From Sebastes aleutianus (Eukaryota; Chordata; Actinopteri; Perciformes; Sebastidae): 64,000 nt of DNA. Positions 22,362 to 31,020 of this stretch are shown here, piece by piece. The notes under the pieces were generated by a model. The model was given only the letters and a program-made list of their open reading frames with translations, did no database searches and was not told where the DNA came from. A program made the translations under genes and the position numbers. Location: positions 2,978,909 to 3,042,908 of the forward strand of contig CAKAKS010000067.1 in the NCBI GenBank assembly GCA_916700875.1, written 5' to 3'. The stretch's first letter is position 1, and each line of letters starts with the position of its first letter.

Positions 22362-23056
22362 TAGGGATGCACTGATACCGATACCAGTAATGGGTATCGG
22401 GTCCAATACTGTGCTCATGTACTCGTACTCGTAAAACGGCTCCGATACCACTTTACGGTGGTGCTCCCCGCTAGCCCGGGATCCCACCTCAGCCGACACG
22501 CGCCGGCCCTCACTTTCATTGCGCCACAGGGTTTTGCTTGCACCCTCTGACTCGCACGTGCGTTAGACTCCTTGGTCCGTGTTTCAAGACGGGTCGGGTG
22601 GGTTGCCGACATCGCCGCAGACCCCTGGCGCCTTTTACGTGGGCCAAGCCCAATCTGGCGGCACGACGCGGTTGGGGCGCACTGAAGACAGTCCGCCCCG
22701 GTCGACAGTCGCACCGGGAGAAGGGGCCCGTCCCTCCCCGGTGGGGAGAGAGGGCGCAGCGAGCCCTTTGTCCATGGTGCGGCGAGGTCCGGGTGTGGAG
22801 CGCTGTAAAGCTGCAGCCGCGAGCCACCTTCGCCCTGAGCCTTTCCAAGCCGACCTAGAGCCGGTCGCGGCGCACCGCCTCGTATGCAGGACTCCCCAGC
22901 CTGCCGTGTGTCGCTCACACTCTCCAGCTGGCTGTTAACGAGGTTTTTTTTGGCACAGACAAGTACTCGTATCGGTACTCGGTATCGGCGAGTACCCAAA
23001 TGTAAGTACTTGTACTTGTGTTCGGTCTGAAAAAAAGTGGTATCGGTGCATCTCTA
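22362..23056. mobile_element. hAT-like non-autonomous element carrying 28S rDNA (695 bp)
   Basis: An 8-bp target duplication, GTGCACAC, is perfect on both sides (22,354-22,361 and 23,057-23,064). TIRs TAGGGATGCACTGATACC and (inward from the right) TAGAGATGCACCGATACC match at 16 of 18 positions. Eight-base duplication and TAG..GATGCA-type ends fit the hAT superfamily. Subterminal regions on both sides carry GTACTCG/GTATCGG repeats, possible transposase-binding sites. No transposase is encoded; the centre is a ribosomal RNA gene piece. Mobilisation would need an autonomous partner elsewhere. Confidence 0.88.
22455..22930 (-). pseudogene. Captured 28S rRNA gene fragment (about 475 bp)
   Basis: Read on the minus strand the segment contains conserved 28S rRNA words. 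These include GACCCGTCTTGAAACACGGA, then CCAAGGAGTCTAACGCACGT, GTGGCGCAATGAAAGTGAGG, and upstream CGCGACCGGCTCTAGGTCGG. Their order is that of the large-subunit RNA around the D2 expansion segment and the core that follows it. GC content rises sharply against the AT-rich surroundings. Both edges merge into the GTACTCG/GTATCGG subterminal DNA of the hAT-like element. It is a fragment, not a working rRNA gene: there is no 18S or 5.8S, no spacers and no complete 28S. Long open frames in all six phases here (up to 194 codons) are artefacts of GC-rich rDNA. Confidence 0.9.
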
Positions 23057-23290
23057 GTGCACACTCTGGCTCCAAATGACGTCAAAATCTTAAGCTGGCA
23101 ACTCCCGTATCCGGGATATTTTGGCTTCACTTTTTTACGGTGAGAGGAAGTGGAGACGCGTCGTCCATCTACGTATATATACAGTCTGTGGCTTAGACCC
23201 ACAATTCAGCAGAAAAACGGAATAACAAAAGAGGTATCCATCTCCAGGATGGAAGGACATCCAATAGATGTCATAGTAATAATACTAAAG

Positions 23291-24733
23291 AGAGGAACAT
23301 TTGAATTCCCATAATAGCCTTCCATAAATTACAGGCCCAGCCTTACATCTCTAACATGTTGTTCTGTTTAACACTTTACAATGACTTTAGCCTTCTGTTG
23401 TATAACCTTGTAAACCTGTGGGAAAGTTTTCTCGTGCACATCATGGTGAGTGTTAAATGAAATGTGTGAAAATGGATACAACTGTGAGCAGTTCTCAGCT
23501 GGTTAAACTAACTGAGCATTAACAGAGAATATTGTAAATGGGTTCCCAGTGATTAGGGTTAGCATGCTACGATGAGGGTGCCATAAAATACATCATTAGC
23601 CTCTCCTGTGTTAACTGTGGAAATAATAAACTCGCCAATTAAGAGAAATAAATACTGCCATTTCAACACTCGACAAAACACTTCATATGACGCACCGATG
23701 CTTTTCCACGCTGGATAGTTTCAGTGTGCTGGGTCGGCCAACAGACGTTTTAGCTCAAATCTGAGAATCAAACAAACTACCCACTCAAGTATAATATGCA
23801 CCACAGGAGCCGAGTAAGGCCTGTAAAACGATACACAACCATAATGCAGTGCTTGTGCCTGCTGCAAACTTCAAAGAGTCTCTGATTGCATATACAGTAG
23901 TAATGTTGCTCGATTCATGTTGGTTGCCTCAAACATTGTATGAGAAAGACATCTTTTGTTTTTGTTTTTGCGTATTATTCCAGGACATTCGCCTTTGCTG
24001 TTTTTAATGAGCACATTTAATACCTAATTGGGAGATTAGCCTCCTTGCCTGCAGGCTGGAAATTGTGTCCCCCGCTGTGCTGTTTGCTGTTCAAACACAA
24101 AGCTCAGACAGTCATGCCTCTCAGCTTTGGTCTGAACTCATTCTTCACTCTATCAGTCTGCAGGGAAATGAATCTTGATCCAGCGCTACAGGAATTAACT
24201 GCATAATGCAGCATTTGTACACAGAGAGGCTGCCTTTTGTCAGGAGCGTTTGTTGGAGGAAAGGTTTGCCTCTGCTATCTGGTCAGTGGTATCTCTGAAT
24301 GCCACTGAGTGTCAGGCTGTTCAGCTTTCAAAGGGATCAGCTGATGGGTCCACAGCATCGACAGATAATGACAGATTAGATTCCTCTGAACGTACACTGA
24401 GACAAACGTCATTGTGAGGATAGTGGCTGTAACAAACTAAAACACGTGGTAGAACTTTGAATCATGGACATATAATGAAGAGGTGACTCAGCCAGAAAAA
24501 CAAAGCTGGTAAAACAAAGAAAACGGAATCAGAACACATTGTTTGAAATTAATTCATTTTATGGTAAGTTGCAATGCACCACTTGCCCATATGACTGTGT
24601 ACCACTCTATTATTTTTGTGTGATTGAGATGCATATACTGTATGCCTTCACTGTGTTTTCACAAGAACATAACTGAGTTCTATCCTTTGCTGGCATAAGG
24701 TATATGATTTCTAGGGTTTCTCATGGTTTGGCT
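23291..24733. other. Unique sequence, no gene seen
   Basis: No transposon is recognised. Contains a TAAT-rich stretch (listed separately). No open frame of note. Confidence 0.45.
23985..24180. promoter_or_regulatory. Candidate cis-regulatory element (unverified)
   Basis: Unique, moderately GC sequence with TAAT cores close together (TTTTTAATGAG, CATTTAATACC, CCTAATTGGGAG, AGATTAGCC). It has no repeat signature and no coding frame. This composition resembles conserved non-coding enhancers, but conservation cannot be tested here. Confidence 0.25.
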
Positions 24734-25130
24734 ACACGTTATCACTCCAAACTCGTCAAATGCAGCAGCTGTACGCTGATGCTGTACCTGCCCCTCTAGC
24801 GTCAGTTTTGCCCTCGTTACATGCATAAACTGTGTTTTTAAAATAAACATCCGTCTTCACAGGAAACAACTTGAAAAGGTTGTGGTTGGTTAAAATAAGT
24901 ACGTTTGTTACATAGTTAAGTAGGCTATGTTACGTATGCGAAGTAAGTTATGTAACGCTACGTTACTTAACTTGAGTATGTAACTTAAAATAACTCAACA
25001 TTGACTATTGGTTTCACACAGGACACAAACATCCGTCCCTGGGTGAAAGTCCTGTGTTCTTTCCACCTCAACCTAGTCAGACTTTGTCGCTCTTTATACT
25101 ACGCCACGTGACTTCCTCCTTTACTCCCGC
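24734..25130 (+). repeat. Family X, copy 3, left part plus core
   Basis: Left-terminal motif 'atcactccaaactcgtcaaa', then 'ctctagcgtcagttttgcc', 'acgttacttaacttgag', the 'tgggtgaaagtcctgtg' block and 'ctctttatactacgcca'. The right TIR is not recognised. Confidence 0.6.
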
Positions 25131-25764
25131 TTCATAGTTTGACCAAGCTGCCGTATTTGGGAGGATTTCAAAACCAAAGCGGCGGGTCTGGGGTCCTCCC
25201 TGTGAAAAATTTGAGTTTCCTGCATTCTGGAGACTTTTAAAGACTGAAAATAACAAAATATTAACTACACTTCAACAGCATTTTTATGTTAAATAGGCCT
25301 AAGAAAACTGAATAATTCGCCCCTCTGGTGTGAACTTTTGTGAATCTCTGGTATAATCTAATATTCATCAGTTTTTATTAATTTTTTGCCCCTGCTTGAG
25401 TATCTCTTTCTCTTAGTATTCTCCATCTCTCTCCGTCTCTCACTCACTGAAGGTCCTTTCAGACCGCGTTGTGTAGCGAGCATCTTCTCTGCCGGGAAAC
25501 GGCATAGGTGTAGCTGTATTGTCGTCCGGTTGGAAAAAGTAGGGCTTATACACGCTGTACAGCGCCAGAAATGGGTTGAGATAACGAAAAGGAAAAAAAG
25601 GTTTGGTCATAAATCGGGAGAAATGCGGGAGAAGTGTGACCCTGGGAGGAAAGCGGGAGAGGGCGATGAAAAACGGGAGTCTCGCGGGAAAATCAGGAGG
25701 GTTGGCAAGTACAATGATTTGGGCAAGGGCCCATATTTCCAATAAAGGGAAATCAGCTTATGAG
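25131..25764. other. Non-coding, with a short repeat fragment
   Basis: 25,650-25,715 (gggagtctcgcgggaaaatc ... ggagggttggcaagta) is a known-looking fish repeat end. The rest is unassigned. Overlapping frames at 25,386-25,812 on both strands carry no recognisable domain. Confidence 0.4.
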
Positions 25765-25976
25765 ATATTTCAGACAGTCGTGTGTTTCCAACTTCGGACA
25801 CCGTTGGAATGAATTGGAATACCGACTGTGAGCCAAGCTGTATAGGTAAACATCAGTGTCCGACCTCACTAATGCTCTGTGGCTGGGCGGCAGCAGCCAT
25901 ATTCCATATATTAACCATATGTGGGTGTAATGTGCAGGTGTCCACATAATTTTGGCCATGGAGTGTAACTCTATTT
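25765..25976 (+). pseudogene. Decayed Tc1-like transposase C-terminus and right end
   Basis: In one plus frame about 25,805-25,880 reads as NELEYRL-stop-AKLYR-stop-TSVSDLTNAL. This matches the C-terminal 'DELERRL.ARP..P.SVSDLTNAL' of another fish Tc1 lineage (not the 4.0-kb element). It is followed by 'gcaggtgtccacataatttt' and GGCCATGGAGTGTA, the family's terminal repeat. Several stops and an internal deletion show long decay. Confidence 0.65.
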
Positions 25977-26104
25977 ACAAGATTAGATTCAGAACTGATT
26001 GAATTAATTCAACCCTATTGCCAGACAAGAATGGCAATATTGGATGATTCTGCAAAATCCCAGATTATGTTCAAAGCCTTGTAAAATTCTTGCTTTCCAA
26101 ACTT

Positions 26105-26290
26105 TTTGGGCATGACAACTATGATTGTGGTTATGGCAAATAAATTATGGTTAGGCAACTAAAACACTTGGTTAAGGTTAGGGAAAGACTGTGGTTACGG
26201 TTAATAAAAAGACAAATTTGCATGTCTACGATGGGACACAAACTTTGGTCCTCTGTCTAGAAGTCCGATGTGCTGCACATATATCAACCA
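26105..26290 (-). repeat. Shared X/Y/Z core fragment
   Basis: 'ggcaactaaaacacttggtt' and 'gttagggaaagactgtgg', then 'gatgggacacaaactttggt' and a diverged 'cctctgtctagaagtcc' block. No termini found. Confidence 0.5.
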
Positions 26291-26549
26291 CACATTGACC
26301 TGCACTCTCTTACTTGTCCATCTTGCTACAGAAAGGACTGCTTCCTGCATTGGCATTGGATGGTGTTCATAAGGTGAAGAATCAGCCAATATGAATGTAA
26401 TTCCCGGGATAATGGCTGATTTAGATTCCCCATGGGTAAAGTCTGGAAAGACTGCCTTCTAGCATATTTTCACAAAGTAAATGGAGCCAAGTACAAATGA
26501 TTCTAAACCTTGAACGTCTCATCCCATTGGATGATTTGAACTTTTATCT

Positions 26550-26680
26550 TTGTATAATTTATGTAGAGAGGTTTGTGATTATTTATGCTATCCCTTCTGT
26601 ACTTCAGTCTCTCTTACAAAAGAGATCTCAATCTCGGTGGTATTACCTGATTAAATAAAGGTTATTGTAATCAATAAGGA
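26550..26680 (+). repeat. LINE 3' tail fragment
   Basis: 'tctcttacaaaagagatctc' then 'aatctcggtggtattacctg' and 'attaaataaaggttattg'. This is the standard 3' end of a teleost non-LTR retrotransposon with AATAAA-type signal. No coding part remains. Confidence 0.6.
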
Positions 26681-27243
26681 CTTTGCTGAGGCAGCATTTC
26701 TCTTGATTTAATCACTGAGGAGCAAACAAACAAGCAGCCAGCTCTAAGACTAGGAAGACTTGCTCTACTCTGTTACTACTCACTGTATGTCCTGATTCTA
26801 GGGAAGGAAAAAAAAATGGGATGCTGTCCAATAAATTACATGAGGTGGGGTACATTGCTCAGAATTAGCTCAGCACTGTAAAATTTGAGACATTTTAATA
26901 TTTCAGAGTGAAATGTCACCGCGTGCACTCGCGGCTGTGCACAGTGCTCGGCTTGTTCAAAACAAGACAATACGGTATTCTTCTCACGTCAGCGAGGCCG
27001 GCCAAGACATTCCTCTCTCTCCTCACATCCAATATTCCCCCGCGCTCTACACACACACACACCGCTCTCGCCACATCTCCTATGAAAGCTTCCTGTGGTG
27101 CCAACCTGCCCTGAGACTGGTGGCTTATGGGATTTGCGGTCCCTCATCACAGCTGGGCTCTCCCTCTGAGCTCCACTTAACCTCCATGGTCTGCACGTCT
27201 GGGAGTCTCATTGAGGCACCACTGACACTGGGGAGACTGGAGG

Positions 27244-27287
<44 letters not shown>

Positions 27288-27750
27288 ACTGAGACCGTGT
27301 GTGAGGCTGTTGCTATGTACCTTTTTATCTATTGTTCTTGGAGATACACAATGGAGCTGTTGGCTGATTTCAAGGTTCCAAGAGATACAGTACGAACCCA
27401 TTCAATAAATCTAGGCGGTGTGCAGCACAGTGGGTTGAATATATGTAACAGATGCTGCCAAGGTTTCCAGCGATCATTTTGATGTTGAAAAGATATTGAC
27501 AAAAAAGGTCTGCACTAATGTTGAAAAGTTTCTTCAACACAGTGCAAAAAAAAGGATGTGTAATTAGGAAAGCAATTTGCCACCCACACACCCAGTACAC
27601 GCAGCGACTGCCAGGTGTGAGGAGGTGAGAAAGTTAGCAGGATTTGATCTTAATGTCAGGCTCGCTTTTTACAATCATTACACAACTATTTCTTTTAACA
27701 CCTTGATTGTCTTGGACGAGAGAGTGTTTGAAAGTGTGCTTCATTCCCAT
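26681..27750. other. Unique sequence with a GT microsatellite, no gene seen
   Basis: Frames around 26,908-27,482 overlap the GT tract and have no recognisable domain. Confidence 0.45.
27247..27285 (+). repeat. (GT)n microsatellite
   Basis: About 19 GT units. Confidence 0.95.
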
Positions 27751-28142
27751 GCAACCCTGTCTCCTACAAAATTACACTCCCATAAAACTAAACTGAATTC
27801 ACAATTACGTTTCGAGGGAAACATATTTCCCCCAGGATTACGGTCACAGTTTAAAAAAATGTGGTTAACGTTGTAAATTGAAATAAAACAAAACTACTTG
27901 GTTAGGTTTTGTAAAAAACATCATGGTTTGGTTTAAATTGACTGTTTCTTATATTATCAAGCTATGGACGTAAATTAAAACAAGTGAAGGTTGACTTTTG
28001 GTTTCACATGGGACACAAACTGCGGTCTCCTGGGTGAAAGCCCTTTTGACCCATCCATCCACAGACCTCCTCCCTACGCGCACTTCCGTGTACTACTACT
28101 AGATGCGTTGTATGAAAATGTAATTTTTAGTAGACAAGGCTG
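27751..28142 (+). mobile_element. Family Y element, copy 1, complete (about 392 bp)
   Basis: The left end GCAACCCTGTCTCCTACAAA (then ATTACACTCCCATAAAAC) is mirrored at the right end (reverse complement GCAGCCTTGTCTACTAAAAA, then TTACATTTTCATACAAC). CCCAT or CCCATG occurs directly outside both ends and may be the target duplication. The interior is the same core as family X: 'aaaactacttggttaggttt', 'gttgacttttggtttcacat' and 'gcggtctcctgggtgaaagc'. Its TIRs are unrelated to X. Non-coding. Confidence 0.72.
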
Positions 28143-29426
28143 CCCCATGTGTACAATTGATGGTGTTTTGCCCCTCTTTATAATGGCAGGCTTTATACTC
28201 CATCTTCAAGTGTGGCCATTCTGAACAGGTTGAAACACTATACAGTAAATACACATACAAACTAACACATGCTTATGACTTTCCACTGCTGCTTAAGAAC
28301 ACCACATTACTTTCTTCATTGCCAGTAATCTTGGCATATTTATGTTATGTGTAAAACATATTACCCAGTACAAACTGGTACCAAAACAAACAGAAAGTAG
28401 GTATGAATTTAAAATCTTTTGTTAGAAATAATATTATATTTGGCTGAGAGTGAATTTGGATGCTTCCTGTACTATAGTTGCTGTCTGTAAAATGCTTGCT
28501 GGGTTTGACTCCCTCTGGAGACCACAACATGGTCGACGTCAGCCCTTGAGGTAATCCTTGTAAACCACTTTGGAATAAAAAAGTGCCAGCTGAATTTCTA
28601 AAACGGGCAGAAAAAGGAAGGGGGAAAAAAAAAATCCACTAAATTTGCAGTTACATGTCTTTTCCACAACAGCAGCATTAAGCGGCAGACGGCTATCTTC
28701 GGAGAGACATGCCAGTTTTATGGTCGTACAGTACAGGGACTCGTATTTAAGCTACCACAGACCTCAGTTGCTTCCACAAATGAGGCAGCTCGGTGGGCCA
28801 GGGAGGCGCACGGGGAGCACAATGCCAGCTGATTGGTTGTACTTACTGACTCAGTACTTTGGACCGAATATGGAGAGCCTGTGCAAAGTGGCTCTGAAGA
28901 TAAAATGAAAATTAGTTGCCCACTTAGCCAGCTGTACAATTTGACTAAATCACAAATCAAGTGCAGGTATTGTGGTTTTGACAGTTATTGTGAGATCTCC
29001 ACACGCAGGACTGGGACATCTGTTCCACCTGACTCTGGTTTCTAAACCTGGAGCTTCTCTGTCATCCATCAATGTGATGGAGTGACGGGGGTGATTTTGA
29101 CATTAGTTGTCGGGGAGCTTCAGCTTTAACCTTTCAGTATTCATACAGTAATGCTGGTTTTACATCAGGTTGTGCCTGTGCCATTGTGGGAAGAACATGT
29201 TTTTCTAAAGAGCTCTTTCTACCTGGAATATTTTAGCCACCAACATTAAAAACTTCAAACTCAAGTCAATTCATTTCATATACAGTATAGCCTGTTACTG
29301 ACTTTTCCTCTGGCCTTTTGTTGGAAGAGAGATGTCTCTCTCTGTGTGTGTTTAAGATCTGCCAAACCCTCTCTCAGTGTCTGGATCACCCAAACCTCAA
29401 TCTAATTCAACAATCAGTGGAGCTGT
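28143..29426. other. Unique sequence, no gene seen
   Basis: Short overlapping frames only (for example 28,645-29,045 and its minus-strand shadow), without recognisable domains. Confidence 0.45.
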
Positions 29427-29430
29427 TTAA

Positions 29431-30176
29431 ATGGACTGTTTGTAACTTCTTACACGTATAAATCATTCCTGGTCGGTGTCCCATGCGCGCTCGCGTGTGG
29501 CTACGCTGTTCAGACTCAGACTCCAACACAAACTACATGGAAGCACCAAAACCGCAAAGTTCTATCTAGTGAAGCCCGTCTTGCAAAACAGTGTTGGCCG
29601 CAGTCGGAGGACGCGGGGGAGACCGTAGCTTTGGTCACCAGGGCCGGAGTCTCTGCTCCTCTGCTCCTCTGCCTGCTTGCCTTCACTCACACACCGCGCT
29701 CGTTTTCGCACTTTCGCTCCACTCTCACCTTCATGCGCGCTCACTCCACACTGCAGAAGAGTTAGTTTAGCTCTGAGAATATCTAGTGAATGTACAGTGG
29801 ACGTTTGTGCAGAAATAACTGCTGCAGCTCCTCCAGACCAACAGAGGTTTCCCGTGTCTTGTGAAGTGACGGGGTTCCGCAGAGAGAAACGTTATCGTCT
29901 CTGACCAAAACTCCGGTGTCTCCCCAGGATCAGCATTGATTCATGGAGAGACCTTCGTCTGGTCAGCTAACATTACTGCCAAGCAGCTGAAATATAGAGT
30001 GATATTGTGGTTTTAGCTGAAGTGTGACGCCTCACTGTTTTGAGCGATTGCTCGTTCATGTCTATGTAGAGCGAGCACAAGCACGAGCGCGAGCAACAGG
30101 ACACTGACTTTCGTTGAATTAACGGCCACAGGTGTCGCTGTTAACAAGCAATTTCGGATTCTTACAAATAGTCCCT
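29431..30176 (+). mobile_element. piggyBac-like non-autonomous element (746 bp)
   Basis: TTAA lies on both sides (29,427-29,430; 30,177-30,180). Termini ATGGACTGTTTGTAA and, inward from the right, AGGGACTATTTGTAA match at 13 of 15 bases. The interior is GC-richer than the surroundings and contains CpG-rich words (gcgcgctcgcgtgtg; gagcgagcacaagcac) but no transposase. Small frames in it (29,562-29,904) are artefacts. TTAA target choice supports the piggyBac superfamily. Confidence 0.75.
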
Positions 30177-30193
30177 TTAACTACTCCCAGAAC

Positions 30194-30740
30194 CATTGAC
30201 TATATTTACATGTACACTAATATTCCACTATTATTACGAATATAACAGTATTTCTGCATACAAACAGCATATTCCGTTTGGATACACTGCATTAGGCCTT
30301 ATGCCAAATGAAGCAGTTTCAAATTAAGACATGTGGGATATGGTGATATTATTCAGGTTTTAGGAGAATTCTTTGGACATGTATACAGCACATTCAGAAT
30401 ATGCGTGTCAATTGGGGTTTTTGCGGCAGTTTTCGGCCTCTTCCCTGTTTACGTCCAGCTCTGTGCGTTGTACACAAACCACATTTAAGGTCTGAAGGAG
30501 AAACACACCTACTTTTAAACATTATGAAAGACATGGATATCAACAAGTTTTTGGATATGTGCAAATATCTAACGCCGTTACATAACGCCGATCTTTTCAA
30601 GAATGTGGTTGAAGGAATGAAAGAGGGAGGCTGTTTTCACACGGTCCAACAAGTCCACCACCGTTTACGGTAATAATAATAATGATAATAATAATAAGGG
30701 CAAAAAACTGAATGTGTTGTGCATGTAAACGTAGTCAGTG
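30194..30740 (+). mobile_element. TIR element with Myb/SANT-like remnant (547 bp)
   Basis: Left end CATTGACTATATTTACATGT and right end (inward) CACTGACTACGTTTACATGC match at 16 of 20 positions. It lies 17 bp from the preceding piggyBac-like element. The interior encodes a piece resembling the Myb/SANT-like DNA-binding protein that PIF/Harbinger transposons carry beside their transposase. No transposase and no clear target duplication are seen. A decayed or internally deleted Harbinger-type element is the best reading. Confidence 0.6.
30488..30673 (+). pseudogene. Myb/SANT-like DNA-binding domain fragment
   Basis: About 60 codons read EGETHLLLNIMKDMDINKFL, then DMCKYLTPLHNADLFKNVVE and GMKEGGCFHTVQQVHHRLR. 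The pattern fits Myb/SANT-like domains of Harbinger accessory proteins and related host factors ('ET..LL.l..d..i...ld...n.dlF..i...m.e.GF.rt..Q...r.k'). The leading Trp and the end of the domain (the usual K..Y) are missing; the frame stops in a GTAATAATAAT run. Upstream codons to 30,401 are open but look unrelated. It is likely a remnant rather than an expressed exon. A recruited host exon is not excluded. Confidence 0.5.
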
Positions 30741-30814
30741 ATCCTTCCCTCTCTGCCCCTGAGCTGCCTGTTACTTGTACTGCTGTTGTTGTTGTTGTTG
30801 AATTTAACTGGTGA

Positions 30815-31020
30815 ATTGTGTTTTTAATATCACAAATGACAAATTTGCCTCAAGGGGCTTTACAACCTGTTTAACATATGGCACTCTCAGTCCTTTGACC
30901 CTCGAATCCAGATAAGGAAAAACTCGCCAAAAAAAGACTTTAATGGGGAAAAAAGATGGAAGAAGGGATTCCCTCTTCCAGGATGGACAGACGTTCAACA
31001 GATGTCGTGTGTACAGAATA
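30815..31020 (+). repeat. Second, uninterrupted copy of the old nest-host repeat
   Basis: 'tgcctcaaggggctttacaa', 'cctttgaccctcgaatccag' and 'ttccaggatggacagacgtt' correspond in order to 21,607-21,726 plus 23,193-23,290. It serves as the local empty-site control for the TTAG insertion. Confidence 0.65.

Larger units (their letters stand above)
21727..23192. mobile_element. TIR element, middle layer of the nest (763 bp without insert)
   Basis: Ends GCCATAGACTGTATAT (21,727-21,742) and ATATACAGTCTGTGGC (23,177-23,192) are inverted repeats with one mismatch. A second inverted stretch 'aaagtgaagccaaaa' lies near each end. TTAG flanks both sides (21,723-21,726; 23,193-23,196), and the old repeat outside it confirms the empty site. 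Non-coding apart from the inserted hAT-like element. The ATAGACTGTATA-ended family is common in fish and recurs at 37,348-37,826. Superfamily uncertain. Confidence 0.75.
21607..23290. repeat. Old dispersed repeat, outermost layer of the nest
   Basis: The left part (21,607-21,726, with 'aatttatatagcc' and 'cctcaaagggctt') and right part (23,193-23,290, with 'ctccaggatggaaggacatc') together match a copy at 30,815-31,020. The junction in that copy (CTTTGACCC) corresponds here to CTTAGACCC once the insert and one TTAG are removed. It is a relic repeat without coding sequence. Confidence 0.7.

Noticed and set aside
22415..23202. Long overlapping open frames (up to 194 codons) on both strands
   Set aside because: They lie on the captured 28S rRNA fragment; GC-rich rDNA has few stops in any frame. 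The order of conserved 28S words explains the sequence.
29562..29904. Arg/Ser-rich frames
   Set aside because: They fall in the GC-richer interior of a TTAA-flanked non-autonomous element, and opposing strands are open together.
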